Of a stretch of 64,000 bases of DNA, positions 1-7,727 are shown in pieces. This stretch comes from Mycolicibacterium stellerae (GTDB taxonomy: Bacteria > Actinomycetota > Actinomycetes > Mycobacteriales > Mycobacteriaceae), in NCBI RefSeq assembly GCF_003719305.1, contig NZ_RARC01000003.1, positions 1-64,000 of the forward strand, given 5' to 3'. The notes under the pieces are model-generated. The model did not search any database. It was not told the origin of the DNA and was given only the letters and a program-made list of their open reading frames with translations. The first letter of the stretch is position 1, and each line of letters begins with the position of its first letter. The position numbers and the translations under genes are program-made.

Positions 1-145
1 GCAACGGCTCGATACCGCACTCATAGGCCTCCAGCTTGGCGCGGTTGTAGCGCCGCGGCCCGCCAAGCAGCGCGGCCACGACCGAGAACACGGCAAACCC
101 AGCGGCAATCGCGCCGAGTACCAGGATGGGCAGGTACAGATTCAT
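1..145 (-). CDS. nuoA: NADH-quinone oxidoreductase subunit A, 5' part only
   Basis: This is the first 48 codons of NuoA, a small membrane subunit of respiratory complex I (proton-pumping NADH dehydrogenase). The N-terminus MNLYLPILVLGAIAA begins a transmembrane helix and is followed by GGPRRYNRAKLEAYECGIEP, the conserved loop that carries the NuoA signature cysteine. The gene continues past the left edge of the window. The start is the ATG at 143-145, with a purine-rich GAGGGAG about 11 bases upstream. In M. tuberculosis nuoA also lies just downstream of a small response regulator, as here, so the rest of the nuo operon probably follows outside the window. Confidence 0.93.
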   Translation of the reverse strand, partial: MNLYLPILVLGAIAAGFAVFSVVAALLGGPRRYNRAKLEAYECGIEPL

Positions 146-311
146 GCAGGTGTGACCGCTCCCTCGTGGGCTTTCCGATGTGAGCTGACCCACAGCCTAG
201 CGGTGTTTTGAATGCAGGCTGCAACCCGGGGTTAGTATCAGTTCAGGTTGCCAACCGCTGGCTTTGCCGTGCCGCGAAGAACCAACGGCGGCACCAGATT
301 TGGCGTGACGG

Positions 312-713
312 CTACTGCGCGGGCGCGCGTAGCAGAGACGCGACGGCCTCGCCCAATCGGATGGGGTCGATCGGGTGGGGAACGGCGGCCTCGGCACGTG
401 ACCAGTTGGCCAGCCAGGCGTCGTCCGGGCGCCCCGTGAGCACCAGGATCGGCGGGCAGTCGTCGATCTCGTCCTTGAGCTGCTTGGCTATTCCCATCCC
501 CCCAAAGGGGCTGGCCTCACCGTCGAGGATGGCGAGGTCGAATCCGCCCTCGTCCATCTGCTCGATCACCATCGGGCCGGTCGCCACGTCGAGGTAGGTC
601 AGCTCGGGCAGGTCCGGATGCACGCGCTTACCAAGTGCCAACCGGACCTGCTCGCGAGTCCTCGGATTGTCGCTGTAGACGAGGATGCGCAGCGGCCGAG
701 ATGATTCGGGCAT
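312..713 (-). CDS. Small single-domain response regulator (Rv3143-like)
   Basis: A 133-residue protein made of a receiver domain only, with no DNA-binding output domain. The presumed phospho-acceptor is Asp64 in AILDGEAS, and the switch Thr is in VLTG (about 93). Two conserved receiver positions are unusual: the acidic pair is Ser14-Asp15, and the usual Lys before Pro near the C-terminus is His113 in VPHPIDP. Phosphorylation chemistry may therefore be weak or altered. Length and position directly upstream of nuoA match Rv3143 of M. tuberculosis as I recall it. A role in signalling to the nuo operon is inference only. The longer reading frame upstream is a shadow; the ATG at 711-713 gives a clean receiver N-terminus. 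Confidence 0.88.
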   Translation of the reverse strand: MPESSRPLRILVYSDNPRTREQVRLALGKRVHPDLPELTYLDVATGPMVIEQMDEGGFDLAILDGEASPFGGMGIAKQLKDEIDDCPPILVLTGRPDDAWLANWSRAEAAVPHPIDPIRLGEAVASLLRAPAQ

Positions 714-739
714 GCGCCAGATGCTAGACCACGCACCCG

Positions 740-1276
740 CTAAGTCGAGGTGCGGCGGAATACCACGTCGCCCGAGATCGTCGCGTTGTCGCCGATCATC
801 CCCATCATGTTGCCGTCGACCTCGAAGTCCTGGCGGTTGACGGTTGCCTGCGTGGTGAGCCGCATTCCGCCGTCGCCGACCGGAGTCACCTTGGTCTTCA
901 GCTCGAGGGGTTTCGTCGTGCCCTTGATCGTCAGTTCCGCACGCAGACCTATGGTGTCGGCGTCGATGGGGTCCGCGCCCGTGACGAGCACGCTGATGTC
1001 GGGAAACTTCTCGGCCTCGAAGAAATCGGCGGAGTGCAGGTGTTCGTCGCGCTTTCGTATCCCGGTGCGCAACGACGCTGCCTTGATGTCGATGCGGCCG
1101 GAAACCGTTTGGGGAGCGGTGATTTCGCCGTTGCCGCTGAACTCGGTGAAGCGGCCCTTTACGGGCACGACACCCCACATCGACTTGGACTTCACCGCAA
1201 TGGTGGATTGATCGGCGACGACTGTCCATGTCCCCGTCGATGCGGGATCACTGAGAAACTCGCTGAGGCTCGCCAT
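740..1276 (-). CDS. YceI family lipid-binding protein
   Basis: A 178-residue YceI-like protein. The family forms a lipocalin-like beta-barrel that binds long isoprenoid chains. The motifs fit: GTWTVVADQSTIAVKSKSMWG at the start, TGIRKRDEHLHSADFF in the middle and LTIKGTTKPLELK near residue 120. There is no signal peptide, so this copy is probably cytoplasmic, as is common in actinobacteria. It lies 15 bases downstream of the NTF2-like gene on the same strand and is probably co-transcribed with it. The physiological ligand is unknown. Confidence 0.88.
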   Translation of the reverse strand: MASLSEFLSDPASTGTWTVVADQSTIAVKSKSMWGVVPVKGRFTEFSGNGEITAPQTVSGRIDIKAASLRTGIRKRDEHLHSADFFEAEKFPDISVLVTGADPIDADTIGLRAELTIKGTTKPLELKTKVTPVGDGGMRLTTQATVNRQDFEVDGNMMGMIGDNATISGDVVFRRTST

Positions 1277-1290
1277 GTCACTCTCCTTCG

Positions 1291-1707
1291 TCAGTTCGTC
1301 GAATCGAGCAGCGGGGCGATCGCGGCCGGGTCGAAATATTCGTCGATGCGGCTGATCAACCCGTTGCCCCCCACCTTAATGACGATGCAGACCCGCATCG
1401 AGATCGATCCGCCGTTGCGTCCGGTCGCGTGCAGCACGTGCTGCTGGACGAATCCGCCGTCGAAATACTGGCGGTCCAGGATCTCGTAACGGCGTTCGGT
1501 GGTGGTGTCCATGAACCAGAAGATCACCCGCAGGGCCCGTTTCTTGGTCTGGTCTTCGGGTTCGGCGGATTTCCACACCAGGACTTCGTCGTCCCAGAGC
1601 GCCTCGACGGCGCCGGCATCGCCCCTCTCGATGGCGGCGAAAAGCCGCTCTGCGAGGTCGGCGACGGTTGACCTCAAGTTCGGTTGAGGTAGAACACTGT
1701 CAGTCAT
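1291..1707 (-). CDS. NTF2-like / SnoaL-type protein
   Basis: A 138-residue protein with the alpha+beta cone fold pattern of the NTF2/SnoaL superfamily: an N-terminal helix (LAERLFAAIERGDAGAVEALW) followed by beta strands ending LISRIDEYFDPA. Members bind small hydrophobic ligands or act as isomerases or hydrolases; no specific substrate can be assigned. I chose the ATG at 1705-1707. An in-frame ATG at 1725 would extend the protein by six residues. The chosen start overlaps the start codon of the divergent methyltransferase gene, so the two genes have essentially no intergenic space. Confidence 0.78.
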   Translation of the reverse strand: MTDSVLPQPNLRSTVADLAERLFAAIERGDAGAVEALWDDEVLVWKSAEPEDQTKKRALRVIFWFMDTTTERRYEILDRQYFDGGFVQQHVLHATGRNGGSISMRVCIVIKVGGNGLISRIDEYFDPAAIAPLLDSTN

Positions 1708-2335
1708 GGATACGACACCCGCCATCTCTCGTTTCGATGAGTTCTACAAGACCACGACCCCGCCGTGGGTGATCGGTGAACCGCAACCCGCGGTCGTCGA
1801 GCTCGAAAAAGGTGGGCTGATCCGCGGAAAGGTGCTCGACGTCGGCTGCGGAACCGGTGAACACACGATCCTGCTCACCGGGCTCGGCTACGACGTGCTC
1901 GGCATCGACTTCGCGCCTGCGGCCGTCGAGCAGGCCCGCCGCAATGCCGAGGCCAAGGGTGTTGTCGCGCGATTCGAGGTCGCCGACGCGATGAACCTTC
2001 CCGGCGAGCCGCGCTACGACACCATCGTCGACAGCGCGCTGTTCCACATCTTCGACGACGCCGACCGCCCGAAATACGTCGCCAGCCTGCACAACGCGTG
2101 CCGGCCGGGCGGCACGGTGCATGTGCTGGCGCTGTCCGATCAGGGCCGCGGCTTCGGGCCCGAAGTCAGCGGCGAGACGATCCGGGACGCGTTCGCCGAC
2201 GGATGGGAGCTGGAGGCGCTTGAGCCGGCGACGTATCGCGGTGTCGTCACCGAGGTGCACACCGACGCCATCGGGCTGCCGATCGGCACCCGCGTCGATG
2301 AGCCCGCTTGGCTGGCTAGGGCTCGCCGATTCTGA
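1706..2335 (+). CDS. Class I SAM-dependent methyltransferase
   Basis: A 209-residue methyltransferase. The SAM-binding motif I is VLDVGCGTGEHTI at about residues 45-57, the acidic end of beta2 is in LGIDFAPAAVEQARRN, and a motif IV-like region follows at YDTIVDSALFHIF. The N-terminus (FDEFYKTTTPPWVIGEPQP) is typical of a mycobacterial family of small methyltransferases with uncharacterised acceptors. The ATG at 1706 sits inside CATG, the same four bases that carry the start codon of the divergent gene. No strong ribosome binding site is visible, which would fit a leaderless transcript. Confidence 0.88.
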   Translation: MDTTPAISRFDEFYKTTTPPWVIGEPQPAVVELEKGGLIRGKVLDVGCGTGEHTILLTGLGYDVLGIDFAPAAVEQARRNAEAKGVVARFEVADAMNLPGEPRYDTIVDSALFHIFDDADRPKYVASLHNACRPGGTVHVLALSDQGRGFGPEVSGETIRDAFADGWELEALEPATYRGVVTEVHTDAIGLPIGTRVDEPAWLARARRF

Positions 2336-2439
2336 CGCTGCGATGTCGGTGAAGCATCGACGGTCCCCGATTTCTGCACCAGGGTCGTGATTGCGGAGGA
2401 GAATCAACAACCCTGACGCAGAATTCGACGCCGGCATAG

Positions 2440-2766
2440 TCATGTCGTTTGGTCATACCCAGGGTGGTCGATGGTGACGCGGTGACGTACGAGGGCGCGT
2501 AGGCACGGCAGCACCTCGCCTGCTCGACCATCGAGCTCGCCTGCCCGGATGGCGGCCGCCAACCGGGTTTCGTCCGGATATCCCAGAAGGTCGGGTGCGG
2601 CGGTCTGGTCGAGCAGTTCGCGCTCGACGGTCCGCAGGACGTTGGCGGCGACGCGCGCATGGAACGACACCTGCCCGTCGGTCGCGTTGCGCACGTCGTT
2701 GTCCAGGAAGTCGGCGACGGCCGCGACGAGTTCGGCGGCCGTCGGCCGCCCGTAGAGCGAGCTCAT
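2440..2766 (-). CDS. DUF6285 domain protein
   Basis: A 108-residue, mostly helical protein (MSSLYGRPTAAELVAAVADFL at the start; FHARVAANVLRTVEREL in the middle). I place it in DUF6285, a small family regularly found next to APH-like kinase and acyl-CoA dehydrogenase genes in mycobacteria; the function is not known. Its ATG overlaps the TGA of the upstream kinase gene (ATGA at 2763-2766), which indicates translational coupling and a shared role with the kinase and dehydrogenase. It is the last gene of the operon that begins near 10026. Confidence 0.75.
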   Translation of the reverse strand: MSSLYGRPTAAELVAAVADFLDNDVRNATDGQVSFHARVAANVLRTVERELLDQTAAPDLLGYPDETRLAAAIRAGELDGRAGEVLPCLRALVRHRVTIDHPGYDQTT

Positions 2767-3749
2767 TTCGGGCCGCCTCCCTTCATGCTCCTCGCGTCCG
2801 CGCCTCCCTCGAGCAGGTCCAGCACATCCCATTCGGTTTCGCTGATCCGGCGGCCGATGGCGGCCAGCTCGACCGAAGGGGTCTGGCCCGACAGATGGCG
2901 CTCGGCCTGGAACCGGCAGATGACGCCCCAGCGCAGTGTGGCCACCGTCAGCCACCAACGGAACGCATCGCGGTCGAGGTCCACACCCGCGGCCTCCTCG
3001 TAGGCACACAGGAAGCTCTCCACGCTGCCGAGGCCCCCCGCGCCGAGCGCCTCCGGTGCGTTGAAGCGCCATGCCCTGATGCAGAACCAGGCCAGGTCCT
3101 CATAGATCTCGCCGATGTGCACGAGTTCCCAGTCCAGCACGGCGGCAAGGCCGGACTCGTCGACGATCAGGTTGCCCATCCGGAAATCGCCGTGCACCAG
3201 CCGCGGCGGCGTCGGCGCAGGCCGGTTGGCGGCCAGCCAGCGAAACGCCCACTCGAAGGTCGCCGTGGTGTCGCCCATCTCGTCGAGCCGGTCGCGCCAC
3301 TCGGTCAGCTGTTCGGTCTGCGTCAGGCCGATCCCGTCCGGGTCGGCGCGGTGGATAGCGGCCAGCGCCTGCGCGCACTGCCGCAGCAGCCGGTCGCGTC
3401 CGGCGTCATCCAGGCTGCGATGTATCCGCCGCACGATCGTCTCACCCGCGATCGCGTTGCAGATGAGGTATGGATTGCCCAGCGCCGCAGGCGAATTATC
3501 GGCCGCCAGGATGTGGGGGACCGGTGCCCCTGCGGCCGCCGCGCGCCGCTGGACGCTTGCCTCCAGCTCCATGCCCGCATGCAACTCGTCGGGTGGTCCG
3601 GTGCGCAGGATCAGGGCCTGCCTGCCGTCGTTGCCGACCGCGTCGAACGCCCACGTGGTGCGGCTCGCGCCGCCGGTCAGGGTGGTGAGGTTTTCGATGC
3701 TCACCTCGCCGATGACCGGCCGAAGAACTTCTGCCAGCTGCTGTTTCAC
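2763..3749 (-). CDS. APH-family phosphotransferase paired with acyl-CoA dehydrogenase
   Basis: A 328-residue protein of the aminoglycoside/choline-kinase-like fold. The catalytic loop is LVHGDFRMGNLIVD, followed by the metal-binding AVLDWELVHIGEIYEDLAW, and the N-lobe carries LTGGASRTTWAF. The GTG start overlaps the TGA of the acyl-CoA dehydrogenase gene (GTGA, 3746-3749), so the two are translationally coupled. In human ACAD10 and ACAD11 the same two domains are fused and are reported to process 4-hydroxyacyl-CoAs by phosphorylation followed by elimination. Applying that reaction here is inference; it is a better guess than antibiotic resistance. Confidence 0.88.
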   Translation of the reverse strand: MKQQLAEVLRPVIGEVSIENLTTLTGGASRTTWAFDAVGNDGRQALILRTGPPDELHAGMELEASVQRRAAAAGAPVPHILAADNSPAALGNPYLICNAIAGETIVRRIHRSLDDAGRDRLLRQCAQALAAIHRADPDGIGLTQTEQLTEWRDRLDEMGDTTATFEWAFRWLAANRPAPTPPRLVHGDFRMGNLIVDESGLAAVLDWELVHIGEIYEDLAWFCIRAWRFNAPEALGAGGLGSVESFLCAYEEAAGVDLDRDAFRWWLTVATLRWGVICRFQAERHLSGQTPSVELAAIGRRISETEWDVLDLLEGGADARSMKGGGPK

Positions 3750-4984
3750 TTGCGACCGAAACCGAAGAGTCGCTGGGCCACCCGTCGGATCTGGATCTCC
3801 TCTGCGCCCTCGGTGATCCGGTAGCGGCGGTGGTGACGGTAAATGTGCTCGAAGGGCTCGTGTCTGCTGTAGCCGACGCCGCCGAACACCTGCATCGCCC
3901 GATCGGCGGCCTCGCACACCAGCCGGTTGGCTCGGTAGTTCGCCATCGACACCTTGTCCGACACCTCCATGTGGTGGTTGCCGTCCAGCTGGGTTGCCGC
4001 GTAATAGACCAGCAGCCGCACCATCTGGGCCTCGGTCTGCAGCTCCACCAGTGGCCACTGCACCGCCTGATTGACCGAGAGCGGCTTGCCGAACACCTTG
4101 CGGTCTCCTGCATACGCGACCGCGCGGTCGATGCAGTACTGCCCGGCGCCGAGGCTGCTCGCCGCCTGCCGAATCCTGTTCTCGTGCAGGAATGTCTGAC
4201 CGACCTCCAGGCCGCGGTCCACCTCGCCGAGCACGGCGTCGGCGGGCACCCGGACATCCTTGAGCTCGACCTCGCCATGGTCGGTCGGCATGTTGAACGT
4301 CCACCAGTAGAACGGAACGGTGAACCCTGGCGCGTCCGTCGGCACCAGAAAGGCGGTGATGCCGCGGGCCTGTCCCGGCTCACCCGACGTGCGTGCGAAC
4401 ACCAGGTCGTGGGTGGCCCTGTGCACGCCGGTGTTCCAGCGCTTGGCGCCGTTGATCACCCACTCGTCGCCGTCCAGAACCGCCCGCGTCTCCAGCCAGG
4501 TGGCGTCGGAGCCGTGGTTCGGTTCGGTGAGCCCGAACGCCATCGAGCGTTCACCGGTGATCAGGGCCTGCGTCCACTCCCGCCTTTGCGTCTCGGTGCC
4601 GAACCGGTCCATCATGATGACCTGAGGGAAGTTGCCGACGATCGACGACTCGTCCTGCAGGTCGTTGTGCAGCCCGAGGCCCTTGTGCGCCAGGTACTCC
4701 CGGATCACCGCCATGTCGATATTGGTGCCGTCGCGGCCTCCGAACTGCGACGGCAGACCGTAGCGCAGCCAGCCCGCCGCGTCGGCGCGCTTTCGCATCT
4801 CGCCGAGCAGGTCCTCCCACTCCCGCCGCGGGATGCCCCCGTTGTCCCAGTCCGTGCGGGCGTACTCGCGACGCTGGTCGAAGTACTGCATGTTTTCGCG
4901 TTCCAGCGGTTTGATCTCCGCCTCGATGAACTCATCCATCTCGGCCAGCAGGCCGGGAAGGTGTTCGGGGAGAGCGAAATCCAC
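3746..4984 (-). CDS. Acyl-CoA dehydrogenase (ACAD10/11-type)
   Basis: A 412-residue FAD-dependent acyl-CoA dehydrogenase. It has an N-terminal helical domain, the flavin-contact strand MAFGLTEPNHGSDATWL and WVINGAKRWNTG in the beta domain, and the C-terminal helical domain with VFGGVGYSRHEPFEHIY. The likely catalytic base is Glu392 in RITEGAEEIQIRR. The GTG start at 4982-4984 is chosen for the AAGGAG eight to nine bases upstream. It is co-transcribed with the TetR gene upstream (20-base gap) and overlaps the kinase gene downstream. Substrate is not determined by sequence; linkage to the APH-like kinase suggests a hydroxylated acyl-CoA. Confidence 0.92.
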   Translation of the reverse strand: MDFALPEHLPGLLAEMDEFIEAEIKPLERENMQYFDQRREYARTDWDNGGIPRREWEDLLGEMRKRADAAGWLRYGLPSQFGGRDGTNIDMAVIREYLAHKGLGLHNDLQDESSIVGNFPQVIMMDRFGTETQRREWTQALITGERSMAFGLTEPNHGSDATWLETRAVLDGDEWVINGAKRWNTGVHRATHDLVFARTSGEPGQARGITAFLVPTDAPGFTVPFYWWTFNMPTDHGEVELKDVRVPADAVLGEVDRGLEVGQTFLHENRIRQAASSLGAGQYCIDRAVAYAGDRKVFGKPLSVNQAVQWPLVELQTEAQMVRLLVYYAATQLDGNHHMEVSDKVSMANYRANRLVCEAADRAMQVFGGVGYSRHEPFEHIYRHHRRYRITEGAEEIQIRRVAQRLFGFGRK

Positions 4985-5004
4985 GGTGATCTCCTTCGTC
5001 GTCG

Positions 5005-5616
5005 TCAGAACCCGTACAACGTCTTCTTCCAGATCGTCGAGAGCGTCGCGATCGCGTCCTTGTCGCTGATCTCGAGGCCAAGGCTCGACGGCCCGACAAC
5101 CACGGTGGTGAAGTTCTCGAACAACAGCGCGATGGCGGCCGCCGTGTGGTCGGGATCGAGTTCGGTGCCGTGGCCCTGCTCCTGTGCGCGCCGCACGGAT
5201 GCGGCGACGATGTCCATGCCGAAGCGCCGGAACTCGTTCTGGACGCGCGCGAATCGCTGCTGTGTCGCGGCCAGCTGGGCGACCGCGATCATGATCCCGA
5301 TGTTCTGCTTGAACATGTTCCAGTAGCCGGTGACCACCGACGTGAAGAACTCGCTGTCCTCTGGCGCGTCCGGCAGGTGCAGGCTCAGCCCGGACGGTGT
5401 CACGATGTCGCGCAGGAAGGACTCGGCCAGTGCGGCCAGCAGGTCTTCCTTGTCGGCGTAGTAGCGGTAGAACGACGCGGGTGACTTGCCGGCCGCCGAC
5501 GTGATGTCGGCCAGCGTGGTGCCGTGAAAGCCGTGCTCGGCGAACAACTTTCTCGCCGCCTGCTCGATGGCGTGCCGAGTTTGGCGCCCCTTCGGAGTCA
5601 GCGTCTCGACCGGCAC
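5005..5616 (-). CDS. TetR family regulator of the catabolic operon
   Basis: A 203-residue TetR-type repressor. The helix-turn-helix is in residues of about 10-55 (AARKLFAEHGFHGTTLADI, then SPASFYRYYADKEDLL). The C-terminal ligand domain is a bundle of helices typical of acyl-CoA or aromatic-acid responsive TetRs. It lies inside the operon, three bases after the HMG-CoA lyase-like gene, so it is probably made with the enzymes it controls. The best candidate operator is the 30-bp palindrome at 10050-10079 in front of the first gene; this pairing is inference. Confidence 0.9.
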   Translation of the reverse strand: MPVETLTPKGRQTRHAIEQAARKLFAEHGFHGTTLADITSAAGKSPASFYRYYADKEDLLAALAESFLRDIVTPSGLSLHLPDAPEDSEFFTSVVTGYWNMFKQNIGIMIAVAQLAATQQRFARVQNEFRRFGMDIVAASVRRAQEQGHGTELDPDHTAAAIALLFENFTTVVVGPSSLGLEISDKDAIATLSTIWKKTLYGF

Positions 5617-5619
5617 GGG

Positions 5620-6528
5620 CTACTCGCCGAGGAGACGATCGCCGGCCCGCAGCAGCGCGCTGGGGAGCTCATGGCCGACGACACGCTGCGCCACGCCCGC
5701 AGCGGCGATCGCGGCCTTCAGGTCGACATCGACGTGAATTCCGCTGTCCCGCAGCAGGTACACCAGGTCCTCGGTGGCGATGTTACCGCTCGCTCCTGGC
5801 GCGAACGGGCACCCGCCCAGTCCGCCCGCCGACGCGTCGAGCCGCGTGACACCGGCCGTCACCGCGGCGTAGGCGCTGGCGAGGCCCGCGCCGCGGGTGT
5901 TGTGGAAGTGTGCGCCGAGCGGAATGTCGGCGATCAGCGGCCGAACCTGGCCGACCAGGTCGGTCACGCGGCGCGGTGTCGTGGTGCCGATGGTGTCGGC
6001 GATCGCCAGCCGGTCGACATCGCTGTTCGTGGCCACCTTCACGATGTCGAGCACCCGCTGCGGGGGCGTCGGCCCGTCGAACGGGCAGTCCCATGCGGTG
6101 GCGATGATGACCTCCACCGAAGCGCCGCTGTCGTGGGCGATGGCGATGATCTCACCTATCAGCGCGGTTGACGCCGCAGTGGAGCGTCCGACATTCGACC
6201 TGCTGTGGCCGTCGGCGGCCGACACCACGTACTCGATGGACCCCAGGCCCGCCGCGATCGCCCGCTTGGCTCCGTTCGGGCTGGCGACGAGGGCGGAGAA
6301 CTCGATGCCGTCGAAGTTCGCGAGTTCTGCGGCAAGCTCGGCCGCATCGGCGAGCGCGGGCACCTTCGACGGCGAGACGAACGCCGTCGCCTCCATCTCC
6401 CGCACCCCGGTGGCCGCGATCGCGGCAAGCAGTTCGAGCTTGGCGGCCAACGGGATTGGATCTTCGATCTGCAAGCCGTCGCGCAGCGAGACGTCGCGAA
6501 TGTCGACATGTGCCGGTAGCTCGCTCAT
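5620..6528 (-). CDS. Hydroxymethylglutaryl-CoA lyase family protein
   Basis: A 302-residue TIM-barrel lyase of the HMG-CoA lyase / DRE-TIM family. The catalytic Arg-Asp is in DVSLRDGLQIE near the N-terminus, metal ligand histidines are in GAHFHNTRGAG, and the HMG-CoA lyase cysteine loop is GGLGGCPFAPGASGN. These enzymes cleave 3-hydroxy-3-methylglutaryl-CoA or close 3-hydroxyacyl-CoA analogues to acetyl-CoA and a keto acid. The ATG overlaps the TGA of the CaiB gene (6525-6528). Placement in this operon suggests a late C-C cleavage step of a dedicated pathway rather than general leucine breakdown. Confidence 0.92.
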   Translation of the reverse strand: MSELPAHVDIRDVSLRDGLQIEDPIPLAAKLELLAAIAATGVREMEATAFVSPSKVPALADAAELAAELANFDGIEFSALVASPNGAKRAIAAGLGSIEYVVSAADGHSRSNVGRSTAASTALIGEIIAIAHDSGASVEVIIATAWDCPFDGPTPPQRVLDIVKVATNSDVDRLAIADTIGTTTPRRVTDLVGQVRPLIADIPLGAHFHNTRGAGLASAYAAVTAGVTRLDASAGGLGGCPFAPGASGNIATEDLVYLLRDSGIHVDVDLKAAIAAAGVAQRVVGHELPSALLRAGDRLLGE

Positions 6529-7727
6529 ATCACGCCCCTTTCCTCGAGCGCCGCCAGCTCGGCTTCGGTCCTGCCGAGCAGCCCCTGGTATACCTCGTCG
6601 TTGTGCTGGCCGGGCCGGGCCGAACCCGCGTTGCGGATGGTTCCCGGGCTCTCCGTGAGTACCGGCACCACACCGGGTCCCAGCACGTTTCGGCCGATCC
6701 GTTCGTCGAAGTGCTCGGCGATCATGCCGCGCGCGCGCAGCTGCGGATCCTTCACGACCTCGGCAACGGTGTTGATCGGGCCGCTGATCACCCCCGCTTC
6801 CGACAGGGTGGAGATGATGTCGTCGGGGCTACGCTCGCACGCCCAGTCGCCGATGATCTTGTCCAGCTCGTCCTGATTACGGCCGCGCGCAACGTGATTG
6901 GCGAACCGGTCGTCGGTGGCCAACTCGGGCCGGCCCATCGCCGCGCACAGCCGCCGGAACACGGTGTCCTGGTTGGCGGCGATGACCACCCAGCTGCCGT
7001 CGGCGCTGCGGTAGATGTTCGAGGGCGCTATGCCCTCGAGGCGCGTGCCGGACGGGCCGCGGACCACACCGCCGACGTCGTAGTCGGGAATCGTCGACTC
7101 CTGCACGGCCAGGCAGGATTCGGTCAATGCGGCGTCGACGATCTGGCCCTCACCGGTGACGGTGCGCCGGTACAACGCGGCCATCGCGCCCTGGGCGGCG
7201 AACATGCCCGCCAGGCTGTCGCCGAGCGAGAGCGCGAGCCGCGGCGGCGGCCCGCCGGGAAATCCGTTCATGTGCCGCAGTCCACTGGCGGCCTCGGCGA
7301 CCGAGGCGTATCCGGCCTTGTGTGCCTCCGGCCCGGTCTGGCCGTAGCCGGAGACCCGAACCAGGATGATGCCCTTGTTGCGGGCCCTCAGCGTGTCGTA
7401 GCCCAGTCCCCACTTCTCCAGCGTGCCGGGCCGGAAGTTCTCGACGATGATGTCGGAGCGCTCCACGAGGTCGAGGAAGATGTCACGGCCCGCGGGCTCG
7501 CGCAGGTTCAGCGTGACGGCCTTCTTGTTGCGCGCGTGCACCGTCCAGAAGAAGTGGTGGCCGTCGAGCTCGGCTTGCCCCCAGGTGCGCAGCGGGTCCG
7601 GCGCCCCCGGCGGCTCGATCTTGATGACTTCGGCACCCATATCGCCGAGCAGCCGGCCCGCGAACGGCCCCGAGATCAGGGTGCCGACCTCGATGACGCG
7701 AATGCCGTCCAGCGGACCCGTCGTCAT
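6525..7727 (-). CDS. CaiB/BaiF family CoA-transferase
   Basis: A 400-residue family III CoA-transferase. It starts GPLDGIRVIEVGTLISGPFAG, has the NLREPAGRDIFLDLVERSDIIVENFRPGTLEKWGLGYDTL region and the catalytic-Asp region near FGDSL equivalents (LALSLGDSLAGMFAAQGAMAAL). The family moves CoA between acyl groups, so it probably activates the pathway acid. It overlaps the upstream hydrolase and downstream lyase genes by four bases each (ATGA at both junctions), the tightest coupling in the operon. The acceptor acid cannot be named from sequence. Confidence 0.92.
   Translation of the reverse strand: MTTGPLDGIRVIEVGTLISGPFAGRLLGDMGAEVIKIEPPGAPDPLRTWGQAELDGHHFFWTVHARNKKAVTLNLREPAGRDIFLDLVERSDIIVENFRPGTLEKWGLGYDTLRARNKGIILVRVSGYGQTGPEAHKAGYASVAEAASGLRHMNGFPGGPPPRLALSLGDSLAGMFAAQGAMAALYRRTVTGEGQIVDAALTESCLAVQESTIPDYDVGGVVRGPSGTRLEGIAPSNIYRSADGSWVVIAANQDTVFRRLCAAMGRPELATDDRFANHVARGRNQDELDKIIGDWACERSPDDIISTLSEAGVISGPINTVAEVVKDPQLRARGMIAEHFDERIGRNVLGPGVVPVLTESPGTIRNAGSARPGQHNDEVYQGLLGRTEAELAALEERGVI

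Noticed and set aside
2763..3749. Aminoglycoside resistance kinase
   Set aside because: The APH fold is present, but coupling to an acyl-CoA dehydrogenase and DUF6285 places it in acyl-CoA metabolism.
3830..5326. Long plus-strand frame (about 498 codons) opposite the acyl-CoA dehydrogenase and TetR genes
   Set aside because: It is antisense to well-supported genes, has low-complexity His/Arg/Val-rich translation and no recognisable motif; typical of GC-rich shadow frames.
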